Positions 27,617-35,521 of a DNA stretch of 64,000 nucleotides are shown piece after piece. The position numbers were made by a program, and so were the translations under genes. The notes under the pieces were generated by a model. That model did not search any database and was not told where the DNA came from. It saw only the letters and a program-made list of their open reading frames with translations. The DNA comes from Rhodobacter capsulatus (lineage in GTDB: Bacteria; Pseudomonadota; Alphaproteobacteria; Rhodobacterales; Rhodobacteraceae). The stretch lies in the NCBI RefSeq assembly GCF_005144475.1, contig NZ_SWJZ01000008.1, forward strand, positions 186,001-250,000, given 5' to 3'. Numbering within the stretch: the first letter of the stretch is position 1; the number at the start of each line of letters is the position of its first letter.

Positions 27617-28196
27617 GAGCACTCAGCAAGGCATGGTGACGCGCGGTAAAGGCTGCGCGCACCTCGGGCGGGGGACGCAGGCGGATCGCCAGACCCCGCA
27701 CAAGGACAGGATCGGGCTTTCCGAAGATCCTGTCCGCCTCGGCCTCTGAAAATCCCGCGATCTGTTCGGCTTCCAGCCGCGCTGAGACTGTATCCGCCGC
27801 CTTGATCGCGCGTTTGATCGGGGCAGGCAGCACGCCGGGCAGGCCAAAGCGCAGATGCACCGCCGCGGTCAGCCGGTCATCCAGCTCCACATAGCCCTTG
27901 CCGATCGCCGCCTTGACCGGGGTGATCATGTCGCCCAGCACATATTCGGGCGCGTCATGCAGCAAAGCGGCCAGCCGCCAGCGTTCGCCGATCCCGGGAT
28001 TGGCGCGGGCGAAAAGTTCCTCGACCAGCAGCGAATGTTCCGCCACCGAATAGGCGTAATCGCCCGTCGTCTGGCCGTTCCAGCGCGCGACAAAGGCGAG
28101 GCCGTGGGCGATATCCTCGATCTCGATGTCCATCGGCGTCGGGTCGAGCAGATCCAGCCTGCGCCCCGACAGCATCCTCTGCCACGCCCGTTTCAT
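27606..28196 (-). CDS. HD-domain phosphohydrolase (YfbR/5'-nucleotidase-like)
   Basis: A 196-aa protein with an HD fold. Metal ligands are visible as [10 protein letters not shown] near residue 53 and the HD pair [15 protein letters not shown] near 80, with a later D in [15 protein letters not shown]. This pattern matches YfbR-like and related small HD hydrolases that dephosphorylate nucleotides; the exact substrate is not shown. The start could be ATG 28196 or GTG 28199, and GGGGGGC lies just upstream. It is divergent from ahcY across 124 bp and could share its regulation. Confidence 0.8.
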   Translation of the reverse strand: MKRAWQRMLSGRRLDLLDPTPMDIEIEDIAHGLAFVARWNGQTTGDYAYSVAEHSLLVEELFARANPGIGERWRLAALLHDAPEYVLGDMITPVKAAIGKGYVELDDRLTAAVHLRFGLPGVLPAPIKRAIKAADTVSARLEAEQIAGFSEAEADRIFGKPDPVLVRGLAIRLRPPPEVRAAFTARHHALLSALSG

Positions 28197-28205
28197 CACG
28201 CCCCC

Positions 28206-28246
28206 CGTTTACCCCCTGCTAGCCAAAGCGAAAGGGACTGTAAACG
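28206..28246. promoter_or_regulatory. Spaced inverted repeat in the HD gene-ahcY divergent region
   Basis: CGTTTAC (28206-28212) and GTAAACG (28240-28246) are perfect 7-bp arms 27 nt apart, 75-115 bp upstream of the ahcY ATG. It is a candidate protein-binding pair, possibly for HvrB, which is known to activate ahcY. Confidence 0.3.
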
Positions 28247-28320
28247 TCGCAGGTTCGCTTCGTTGCGCCACCGGGCTCAAGATGCTATGCAACCGCCGAC
28301 TGAAATTCGAGGAGCGCCCG

Positions 28321-29712
28321 ATGGCAGATTACATCGTCAAGGATATCAAGCTGGCCGACTTCGGCCGCAAGGAACTGGATATTGCCGAAACCGAAATGCC
28401 GGGCCTGATGGCCTGCCGCGAGGAATTCGGCAAAAGCCAGCCGCTGAAAGGCGCCCGCATCGCCGGTTCGCTGCACATGACGATCCAGACCGCGGTGTTG
28501 ATCGAAACGCTCAAGGCGCTTGGCGCCGATGTGCGTTGGGCCTCGTGCAACATCTTCTCGACCCAGGACCACGCCGCCGCCGCCATCGCCGCGGGCGGCA
28601 CGCCGGTCTTTGCCGTCAAGGGCGAGACGCTGGAAGAATACTGGGCCTACACGGACAAGATCTTCCAGTTCCCGGAAGGCACCTGCAACATGATCCTGGA
28701 TGATGGCGGCGATGCGACGCTCTACATCCTGCTTGGCGCCCGCGTCGAAGCTGGCGAAACCGACCTGATCGCCACGCCGACCTCGGAAGAGGAAGTCTGC
28801 CTGTTCAACCAGATCAAGAAGCGCATGGTCGAAACCCCCGGCTGGTTCACCCAGCAGCGCGCGGCGATCAAGGGCGTTTCGGAAGAAACCACGACGGGCG
28901 TGCATCGTCTTTACGACCTGCACAAGAAAGGGCAGCTGCCCTTCCCGGCGATCAACGTCAATGACTCGGTCACCAAGTCGAAATTCGACAACAAATACGG
29001 CTGCAAGGAATCGCTGGTCGACGGCATCCGCCGCGCCACCGACACGATGATGGCGGGCAAGGTCGCCGTCGTCTGCGGGTATGGCGACGTGGGCAAGGGC
29101 TCGGCCGCCTCGCTGCGCGGCGCGGGCGCCCGGGTGAAGGTGACCGAAGTCGATCCGATCTGCGCGCTGCAGGCCGCGATGGACGGCTATGAAGTCGTCG
29201 TGCTGGAAGACGTGGTGGCGGATGCCGACATCTTCATCACCACCACCGGCAACAAGGACGTGATCCGCATCGAGCACATGCGCGAGATGAAGGACATGGC
29301 GATCGTCGGCAACATCGGCCATTTCGACAACGAAATTCAGGTCGCGGCGCTGAAGAACCACAAATGGACCAACATCAAGGACCAGGTGGACATGATCGAG
29401 ATGCCCTCGGGCGCGCGGATCATCCTGCTGTCCGAAGGGCGTCTCTTGAACCTTGGCAATGCCACCGGCCACCCCAGCTTCGTGATGTCGGCCAGCTTCA
29501 CCAACCAGGTTCTGGCGCAGATCGAACTGTGGACCAAGGGCGCCGAGTATCAGCCGGGCGTCTACATCCTGCCGAAATCGCTGGATGAAAAAGTGGCGCG
29601 TCTGCATCTGAAGAAGATCGGCGTGAAACTGACCACGCTGCGCCCCGATCAGGCCGACTACATCGGCGTCACCGTCGAAGGGCCGTTCAAGTCGGACCAT
29701 TACCGCTACTGA
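28321..29712 (+). CDS. ahcY: S-adenosyl-L-homocysteine hydrolase
   Basis: A 463-aa tetrameric NAD-dependent enzyme that cleaves S-adenosylhomocysteine to adenosine and homocysteine, relieving product inhibition of methyltransferases, including those of bacteriochlorophyll synthesis. Landmarks are [16 protein letters not shown] in the substrate domain, the NAD-binding [15 protein letters not shown], and the C-terminal [11 protein letters not shown] with final KSDHYRY. The ATG at 28321 follows GAGGAGCGCCCG; the in-frame upstream extension is not coding in type. Length and neighbourhood match R. capsulatus ahcY, controlled by HvrB. Confidence 0.98.
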   Translation: MADYIVKDIKLADFGRKELDIAETEMPGLMACREEFGKSQPLKGARIAGSLHMTIQTAVLIETLKALGADVRWASCNIFSTQDHAAAAIAAGGTPVFAVKGETLEEYWAYTDKIFQFPEGTCNMILDDGGDATLYILLGARVEAGETDLIATPTSEEEVCLFNQIKKRMVETPGWFTQQRAAIKGVSEETTTGVHRLYDLHKKGQLPFPAINVNDSVTKSKFDNKYGCKESLVDGIRRATDTMMAGKVAVVCGYGDVGKGSAASLRGAGARVKVTEVDPICALQAAMDGYEVVVLEDVVADADIFITTTGNKDVIRIEHMREMKDMAIVGNIGHFDNEIQVAALKNHKWTNIKDQVDMIEMPSGARIILLSEGRLLNLGNATGHPSFVMSASFTNQVLAQIELWTKGAEYQPGVYILPKSLDEKVARLHLKKIGVKLTTLRPDQADYIGVTVEGPFKSDHYRY

Positions 29713-29733
29713 TCCTGCCTTTCCCGGCAGATT

Positions 29734-29756
29734 GCGGGGCCTTCGGGCCCCGCTTT
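29734..29756 (+). terminator. Rho-independent terminator of ahcY
   Basis: GCGGGGCC / GGCCCCGC 8-bp stem with UUCG loop followed by TTTGCGTT, 22 bases after the ahcY stop. Confidence 0.75.
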
Positions 29757-29887
29757 GCGTTGCGCCCTGCCGCATCGGCAAAGACATGCCGCCGCCCGAT
29801 CGGATGCGGGGATTCCCTTTGTTTCAAGGCGCGCGCGCGCCTAGGCTGCAGCCGGGGACGCAGCGCGCCGACACGGGAGAAGCAAAG

Positions 29888-30229
29888 ATGGGCAAACGGG
29901 ACACCTTGATCGCGAAATACGCCGAGGATCTGCAGGGCAAATGCGGGATCACGCCCGACATGGCGCTGTTGGAGAAAGTCACCATCGGTTGCGGACCGGC
30001 GATCTATGACCCCGATGCCGAGATCGTCGCAGCGACGCAGACATCCGAACTCGATCAAATTCGACGCAATTTTCTGATCCGGAAGCTGGGCCTGCCCGAC
30101 GGCCCCGATCTGGAGGATGCGATCGATGCCGCGATCGAGACCTATGGCCGCTCGGAACCGCGGAAATATCGCGCCGTGATCTATTACATGCTGGTCCGGC
30201 ATTTCCGCAGGGAAAGCCTGTATCTGTAA
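29888..30229 (+). CDS. DUF2853 family protein
   Basis: A 113-aa soluble protein of a small conserved family without known function. It begins MGKRDTLIAKYAEDLQ and ends with a helical segment AVIYYMLVRHFRRESLYL. The helix-rich composition and lack of signal peptide or membrane segment suggest a cytoplasmic location. ATG 29888 is chosen because GGGAGAAGC precedes it and the upstream in-frame residues overlap the ahcY terminator. A 14-nt alternating GC palindrome (29828-29841) lies in its upstream region. It is convergent with the crotonase gene, 1 nt apart. Confidence 0.75.
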   Translation: MGKRDTLIAKYAEDLQGKCGITPDMALLEKVTIGCGPAIYDPDAEIVAATQTSELDQIRRNFLIRKLGLPDGPDLEDAIDAAIETYGRSEPRKYRAVIYYMLVRHFRRESLYL

Positions 30230-30230
30230 G

Positions 30231-30842
30231 TCAGATCAAGGCCTTGATCGCTGCCACATGGGCGGGTGCGGCGGCACTCGCATCGGCCAGAAGCGCGGTC
30301 AGGGTCTCGTCCATCGCCTCGGGCGCGACGATCCGGTCGATCAGCCCCCAGGACAAAGCCTCGGCCGCCTCGATCTTCTGCCCGGCCATCAGGATCATCT
30401 TGGCCCGCGCCGGACCGATCAGCGCCGCAAGACGCTTCGGGTCCGAGGGCTGCGGCAGGAACCCAAGCTTCATCACCGGATAAAAGATCTTCGCCTGCGG
30501 CACGGCAATCCGCAGATCGCAGGCCAGCGCCATCCCCATCGCGCCCCCGGCCAGGGTGCCGTTCAGCGCCGCGATGGTCAGGCAGGGCAGCGCCGCAACC
30601 GCGCCCGACAGCCGTTCCCAGACCGGATCGGTGGCCAGCCCGGCCCGGGCCTCGTCCAGATCGGCGCCCGCCGAAAACACCTTGCCGGTGCCGCGCAGCA
30701 CAAGCGCATGCGCCCCGGACCGCCCGGCCGCCTCGGCCGCATCGGCAATGTCGGTCAGCATCGCCCGGGTCAGCGAATTCGCCTTTTCCGGCCGGTCGAT
30801 CGTCACCGTCCAGATGCCGTCAGCCGATTTCACCTCGATCAT
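30231..30842 (-). CDS. Short crotonase-family protein (enoyl-CoA hydratase/isomerase-like)
   Basis: A 203-aa protein of the crotonase superfamily. The oxyanion-hole regions are visible in FSAGADLDEA (about 60-70) and ALNGTLAGGAMGMALACDLR (about 95-115). It is about 50 residues shorter than typical 255-260-aa family members, lacking the C-terminal helical part. The usual catalytic Glu after the second turn (FGLPE in hydratases) is replaced by YPVMKLG, and the GGGGT loop by QPSDP. It therefore probably is not a standard enoyl-CoA hydratase. The substrate is unknown. Confidence 0.75.
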   Translation of the reverse strand: MIEVKSADGIWTVTIDRPEKANSLTRAMLTDIADAAEAAGRSGAHALVLRGTGKVFSAGADLDEARAGLATDPVWERLSGAVAALPCLTIAALNGTLAGGAMGMALACDLRIAVPQAKIFYPVMKLGFLPQPSDPKRLAALIGPARAKMILMAGQKIEAAEALSWGLIDRIVAPEAMDETLTALLADASAAAPAHVAAIKALI

Positions 30843-30949
30843 CTCGCCCTCCGCGCGCCGCTTTGGCCTTTGTTAGCAACCCCATTGCCCCTTGACCATT
30901 ACGGATGTGCAGCCGAAGGTGGAGCCATTCCTTATCCAAGAGGCCCCTG

Positions 30950-32458
30950 ATGGCACGGCTCACATCCGCTGGCACAACCACGTTCATCGCCCTTCTCATG
31001 AGTTCGACCGCCGTCATGGCCGATGTGACGCCGGAGCAGGTCTGGGAAAGCTGGCAAAAGCAGTATTCCGCCTATGGCTTTACCGTCACCCCCGGCGCGG
31101 TCGAGCGCGATGGCGACGTTCTGACGATTTCCGATCTGGTCCTGACGAACGAAAGCACCACCACCATCGGCACCGACAGGCAGGTGTCGAAAACCGTGCT
31201 GACCGTGCCCGCGATCCTGCTTGAGGATCTGGGCGACGGCACGGTCGAGGGCACGGTCGAGGGCGAGATCACCGGCGACAACGACACCACCGACGCCACC
31301 GGCAAGACCGAGACGGCGAAGATCACGATCGACAAGACCGATGCCAGCGTGGTGATTTCCGGCACGCCCGAGGAAATGTCCTATCTGATCGATGCGCCCG
31401 AGATCTCCGCCAGCATCGAGGCCCAACCCTCGACCCCGGGCGCGCAGCCGGCGCTTTTGGGAATGACGCTGACCGGGCTTGCCGGGACGCAGACGATGAC
31501 CTCGGTCGGCGGTCAGGGCACCAAGGCCGATCTGACGGCCGAGGCGATGGCGCTGACGATGACCGGCAGCGATCCCGAGGATGCGACGACGATCGATGCG
31601 ACGATCGACATGCAGGATCTGGCGATCAAGGGCGACAGCCTGATGCCCGAAGGCGCCGATGCCGCAGAGCTGGGCGATGCGATCGCCAAGGGGATGCGGA
31701 CCAACAGCGCACTGAGCTATGGCGCGCTGAGCTACACCATGTCCTCGAAAACGAAGACCGGGCCGGTCAGCCTGTCCGGGTCCGCCGAAAGCGGTCAGGC
31801 GATCATCGCCTTCTCGCGTGAGGCGGTGCGGTATTCGGCCACCGGCAGCAAGACCAAGATCGATATCCAGACCACCGACTTCCCGCAGCCGATGTCGGCG
31901 ACCATCGATCAGGGCGAGATCGACTTTGCCATGCCGCTCAGTGCCAAGGCCGAGCCGCAGCCCTTCACCAGCAAGGTCTCGCTGATCGGGCTGGCGGTCT
32001 CGGATCAGGTCTGGAAGATGATCGACCCGACGGAGAAGCTTGTGCATGGCGCGGCGACGCTGATCGTCGATCTGACCGGCACCGGCAAGCCGCTGGTCGA
32101 TCTGTTCTCGCCGGCCGCGGCCGCCTCGCCGGTGCCGCCGGTGCAGATCGACAGCCTGAACGTGAACCAGCTGCAGCTGACCGCGGCGGGCGCCGAGCTG
32201 ACCGGCGCGGGCGCGCTGACCTTCGACAATGCGACGGCCACGCCGATCCCGCTGGGGTCGATCGATCTGAAGCTTTCGGGCGCGAACAAGCTGATGGACG
32301 GGCTTGTCGCCATGGGCGTGATGCCGCAGGATCAGGTGATGTTCGCCAAGATGATGATGGGCATGTATGCCGTGCCCGCGGGCGAGGATCTGTTCACCTC
32401 GAAGATCGAGTTCAAGGAAGACGGCCATATTCTGGCCAATGGCCAGCCGATCAAGTAA
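30950..32458 (+). CDS. DUF2125 family exported protein
   Basis: A 502-aa protein with a Sec signal peptide (about residues 1-25, FIALLMSSTAVMA cleavage region). A beta-rich DUF2125 body follows, with many Thr/Asp-rich repeats such as VTPGAVERDGDVLTISDLVL. No catalytic motif is visible. The composition and repeat pattern recall long periplasmic or cell-surface lipid-interacting proteins, but no role is established. ATG 30950 is preferred over the upstream ATG 30905 because the signal peptide begins there. A strong terminator follows. Confidence 0.75.
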   Translation: MARLTSAGTTTFIALLMSSTAVMADVTPEQVWESWQKQYSAYGFTVTPGAVERDGDVLTISDLVLTNESTTTIGTDRQVSKTVLTVPAILLEDLGDGTVEGTVEGEITGDNDTTDATGKTETAKITIDKTDASVVISGTPEEMSYLIDAPEISASIEAQPSTPGAQPALLGMTLTGLAGTQTMTSVGGQGTKADLTAEAMALTMTGSDPEDATTIDATIDMQDLAIKGDSLMPEGADAAELGDAIAKGMRTNSALSYGALSYTMSSKTKTGPVSLSGSAESGQAIIAFSREAVRYSATGSKTKIDIQTTDFPQPMSATIDQGEIDFAMPLSAKAEPQPFTSKVSLIGLAVSDQVWKMIDPTEKLVHGAATLIVDLTGTGKPLVDLFSPAAAASPVPPVQIDSLNVNQLQLTAAGAELTGAGALTFDNATATPIPLGSIDLKLSGANKLMDGLVAMGVMPQDQVMFAKMMMGMYAVPAGEDLFTSKIEFKEDGHILANGQPIK

Positions 32459-32480
32459 GACAGTCCTGCCGAACCAGCGA

Positions 32481-32507
32481 AACCGCCCGGCCTTCCGGGC
32501 GGTTTTC
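32481..32507 (+). terminator. Rho-independent terminator after the DUF2125 gene
   Basis: AACCGCCCGG / CCGGGCGGTT perfect 10-bp stem, CCTT loop, then TT. It lies between the DUF2125 stop and the pmbA ribosome-binding site, only 15 bases before the pmbA start. Confidence 0.75.
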
Positions 32508-32521
32508 CACAAGGAGAGCCC

Positions 32522-33868
32522 ATGCCCCCCGTTCTTGCCGATCTGACCGATGCCCTGCTTTCCGCCGCCCGCAAGGCCGGGGCCGAGGCGGCCGATGCGA
32601 TCGCGGTCGATGGCCGCGCCGTCTCGATCGATGTCCGCGGCGGGGCGCTGGAACAGGCGGAACGCTCCGAGGGGCTGGAGATTGGCCTGCGCGTGCTGAT
32701 CGGCGGGCGTCAGGCCTGTGTTTCGGCCTCGGACATTTCCGCCCGCACGATTGCCGACATGGCCGAACGCGCCGTGGCGATGGCCCGCGAGGCCCCCGCA
32801 GACCCGCATGCCGGTCTCGCCGATCCGGCGCAGCTGGCGCGGGGCTGGGATGCCATGGCGCTGGAACTGGCCGATCCGGGCACAGAACCCTCGGCCGCGG
32901 CGCTGGAAACCGACGCCCGCGAGGCGGAAGCGGCGGCGATGGCGGTGCAAGGGGTCTCGCAGGTGCAATCGGCCTCGGCCTCGTGGTCGAAACGGCTTTT
33001 GCACATGGCGGGCACGAACGGATTTTCCGGCGGCTACGCCCGGACCTCGCGCTCGACCTCGGCGGTGGCGATTGCGGGCGAAGGCGCGGCGATGGAACGC
33101 GACTGGGCCTCGGAGGCGCGGATTTTCGGGGCGGATCTGCCTTCGGCCGCGTCGATCGGGCTGCAGGCGGGCGAACGCGCCGTGGCCCGTCTTGGCGCGG
33201 TGCAGCCGAAAACCGGGGCCTTCCCCGTGCTGCTGGATGAACGCGTCGCGGCCAGCCTGATCGGCCATCTGCTTTCGGCGATCAACGGCACCGCGATTGC
33301 GCGCGGGGCATCCTGGCTGCGCGACGGGTTGAATGCAGACGTGCTGCCCAAGGGCCTCAGCCTGATCGAAGACCCGTTCCGCCGCCGCATTTCCGGCTCG
33401 CGTCCCTTCGACGCCGAGGGCCTGCCCCCTGCCCGCCGTGCCATCATCGACGACGGCATGCTGACCGGCTGGGTGCTGGATCTGGCCACGGCGCGCAAGC
33501 TGGGGCTGCCGAGCACCGGCAATGCGTCCCGTGGAACATCGACGCCGCCCTCGCCCGCGGCGGGCAATGTGGCGCTGACGCAGGGGACGAAATCGCGCGA
33601 GGAGCTGATCCGCGACATGGGCACCGGGCTGCTGGTGACCTCGTTCATCGGCGCGACGATCAACCCGACCACGGGCGATTATTCGCGCGGCGCGGCGGGA
33701 TATTGGGTCGAAAATGGCCAGATTTCGCATGTGGTGAACGAATGCACCGTGGCCGGAAACCTGCGCGAGATGCTGCGCCGGATCATCCCGGCCAATGATG
33801 CGCGCGGCCATCTGAGCCATGTCGTGCCGTCGCTTCTGCTTGAGGGACTGACGATTGCCGGGTCCTGA
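32522..33868 (+). CDS. pmbA: PmbA/TldE-type metalloprotease subunit
   Basis: A 448-aa TldD/PmbA family protein. In E. coli the TldD-TldE heterodimer is a zinc protease that trims peptide antibiotics and antitoxins; PmbA (TldE) is the non-catalytic partner. Family blocks include AGGEGAAMERDWA-like sequence around residue 185, and the C-terminal GTGLLVTSFIGATINPTTGDYSRGAAGYWVE region. There is no HExxxH motif in the sequence, fitting the PmbA rather than the TldD type. ATG 32522 follows AAGGAGAGCCC. It overlaps the next gene by 14 nt. Confidence 0.9.
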   Translation: MPPVLADLTDALLSAARKAGAEAADAIAVDGRAVSIDVRGGALEQAERSEGLEIGLRVLIGGRQACVSASDISARTIADMAERAVAMAREAPADPHAGLADPAQLARGWDAMALELADPGTEPSAAALETDAREAEAAAMAVQGVSQVQSASASWSKRLLHMAGTNGFSGGYARTSRSTSAVAIAGEGAAMERDWASEARIFGADLPSAASIGLQAGERAVARLGAVQPKTGAFPVLLDERVAASLIGHLLSAINGTAIARGASWLRDGLNADVLPKGLSLIEDPFRRRISGSRPFDAEGLPPARRAIIDDGMLTGWVLDLATARKLGLPSTGNASRGTSTPPSPAAGNVALTQGTKSREELIRDMGTGLLVTSFIGATINPTTGDYSRGAAGYWVENGQISHVVNECTVAGNLREMLRRIIPANDARGHLSHVVPSLLLEGLTIAGS

Positions 33869-34664
33869 TGCCGCCACCGATCTTGATCTGCTGATCCGCG
33901 CCGCCGAGGCCGCGGGCGAATTGGCGCTGCAATACTGGAAACATGCGCCGAAGCAATGGGACAAGGAAGGCGATGCCGGTCCGGTCTCCGAAGCCGATCT
34001 GGCGGTGAACGACCTGCTCGCGCATCTTTTGCGCAAGGCGCGGCCCGATTACGGCTGGCTCTCCGAGGAAAGCCAGGACGACGCGGCCCGTCTGTCCTGC
34101 CGTCGCCTGTTCGTCGTCGATCCGATCGACGGCACCCGGGCCTTCCTGTCGAACGAGCCGGGCTTCGCCCATGCGATCGCCGTCGTCGAAGACGGCGAGG
34201 TTCTGGCGGGCGTCGTGCATCTGCCCGTCTTCGAGGAAACCTATGCCGCGGTGCGCGGCGGCCCGGCGCTGCTCAACGGGCAACCGATCCGCAACACCGA
34301 CCCGGGGGCGATCGAGGGCTCCAGCCTGCTGGCCTCGAAAGTCTGCGACATCGCCACGAACTGGCGCAGCGAAAGACCTGCCTATCGACGGTTTTTCCGC
34401 CCCTCGCTGGCCTGGCGGCTGTGTCTGGTCGCCGAAAGCCGCTTTGACGCCAGCCTGACGGTGCGGCCGACCTGGGAATGGGACGTCGCCGCCGCCAGCC
34501 TGATCGCCACCTGTGCAGGCGCGCTGGTGACCGACCGGGCGGGGGCGCCGATCCGCTTCAACACCCCCAGCGCGCAGATCGAGGGGCTTCTGGTCGGCGC
34601 CCCGGGATTGCACGCGCAGTACCTCTCGCATTTGCGGCCGCTGGCCGAAGAATCCGGGCGCTGA
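33855..34664 (+). CDS. Inositol-monophosphatase-family phosphatase (CysQ-like)
   Basis: A 269-aa Mg-dependent, Li-sensitive phosphatase family member. Metal ligands appear as the WLSEES motif near residue 69 and VVDPIDGTRAF near 90-100, with the C-terminal WEWDVAAASLI carrying the third Asp. The pattern fits 3'(2'),5'-bisphosphate nucleotidase (CysQ) or inositol monophosphatase; I cannot separate the two. The start is TTG 33855, which overlaps the pmbA end; the nearby ATG at 33868 is out of frame. It is followed by a 68-bp gap before the flagellar operon. Confidence 0.82.
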   Translation: MPGPDAATDLDLLIRAAEAAGELALQYWKHAPKQWDKEGDAGPVSEADLAVNDLLAHLLRKARPDYGWLSEESQDDAARLSCRRLFVVDPIDGTRAFLSNEPGFAHAIAVVEDGEVLAGVVHLPVFEETYAAVRGGPALLNGQPIRNTDPGAIEGSSLLASKVCDIATNWRSERPAYRRFFRPSLAWRLCLVAESRFDASLTVRPTWEWDVAAASLIATCAGALVTDRAGAPIRFNTPSAQIEGLLVGAPGLHAQYLSHLRPLAEESGR

Positions 34665-34732
34665 TTACCGGATATAAACCTTCTCTCCCTAGGTTCAGCT
34701 TTGGCAAGAATTGCTGAACAAGGGGGAACCCC

Positions 34733-35521
34733 ATGCCAAGGCTTTGGCGAATCGTCCTATTTCTCATGCTTGGCATGTCTGTTCCGCTGCGGTCTGCGCA
34801 GGCTTCGGACACAGCGCAGGGCATCTCGGCGACCTGTGAACGGGTTGCGGAATACGCGTCGCAACAAAGCGGTGTTCCCGTTTCGGTGCTGAAGGCGATT
34901 TCGCTGACCGAAACCGGCAAGAAGATCGACGGCAAGCTGCGTCCCTGGCCCTGGACCGTGAACATGGAGGGGGCGGGCCACTGGTTCGACACGCTCGACG
35001 AAGCCCGCGCCTATGTGTTTCAGGAATTCAAGCGCGGCGCCCGCAGCTTCGACATCGGCTGCTTCCAGATCAATTACAAATGGCACAATGAACATTTCTC
35101 CTCGATCGACGAGATGTTCGATCCGAAGGCGAATGCGCTTTACGCCGCCAGCTTCCTTTCTGATCTTTACGCCGAAACCGGCTCGTGGAACGCGGCGGCC
35201 GGGGCCTATCATTCGCGCACCAAGGAACATGCCGACCGCTATTCCGCCCGCTTCGCCGAGCTGCGCGAGCGTTTCATGGGCGGCGATGGTGAAGGCGACG
35301 TTCTGGCGATGAATGCCGCGCCCGAGGCGATGCCCTATGGCGATATCCCCGAGATCCCCGACATCGTTGCCGCGATGAACGCGCCGATGACGCCGCCGAA
35401 ACCGCCGCGGGTCAATTCCTATCCGCTGCTGCGGCGCACCGGAACCGTCTCGCCGCCGCTGGGGGGCGCCCCGGGTGCCAGCCTCTTCGCCATTTCTCTC
35501 GACAAGACCCAGGTGAACTGA
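34733..35521 (+). CDS. SLT-domain lytic transglycosylase in the flagellar operon
   Basis: A 262-aa exported protein with a signal peptide (residues 1-25), then a transglycosylase SLT domain (about 30-170). The catalytic Glu lies in KAISLTETGKK near residue 64, and the substrate-groove signature includes FDIGCFQINYKWH and AAGAYHSRT. It cleaves peptidoglycan glycan strands. Its stop overlaps the flhA start as TGATG, so it is almost certainly the muramidase that opens the wall for flagellar rod assembly, like SltF described in R. sphaeroides. The tail (200-262) is Pro-rich. ATG 34733 follows AAGGGGGAACCCC. Confidence 0.85.
   Translation: MPRLWRIVLFLMLGMSVPLRSAQASDTAQGISATCERVAEYASQQSGVPVSVLKAISLTETGKKIDGKLRPWPWTVNMEGAGHWFDTLDEARAYVFQEFKRGARSFDIGCFQINYKWHNEHFSSIDEMFDPKANALYAASFLSDLYAETGSWNAAAGAYHSRTKEHADRYSARFAELRERFMGGDGEGDVLAMNAAPEAMPYGDIPEIPDIVAAMNAPMTPPKPPRVNSYPLLRRTGTVSPPLGGAPGASLFAISLDKTQVN

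Noticed and set aside
28197-28320. SAH or SAM/SAH riboswitch upstream of ahcY
   Set aside because: The 124-bp region lacks the conserved cores of those riboswitches as I know them, and control by HvrB is already described for this gene.
29828-29841. Alternating GC palindrome GGCGCGCGCGCGCC as a functional Z-DNA or operator site
   Set aside because: Such runs are expected in a genome of this composition, and nothing else supports function.
34700-34732. Sigma-54 promoter (TGGCAAGAATTGCT) before the flagellar operon
   Set aside because: The GG and GC elements are two bases too close for a working -24/-12 promoter, and the sequence is part of a GTTCAGC/GCTGAAC inverted repeat instead.
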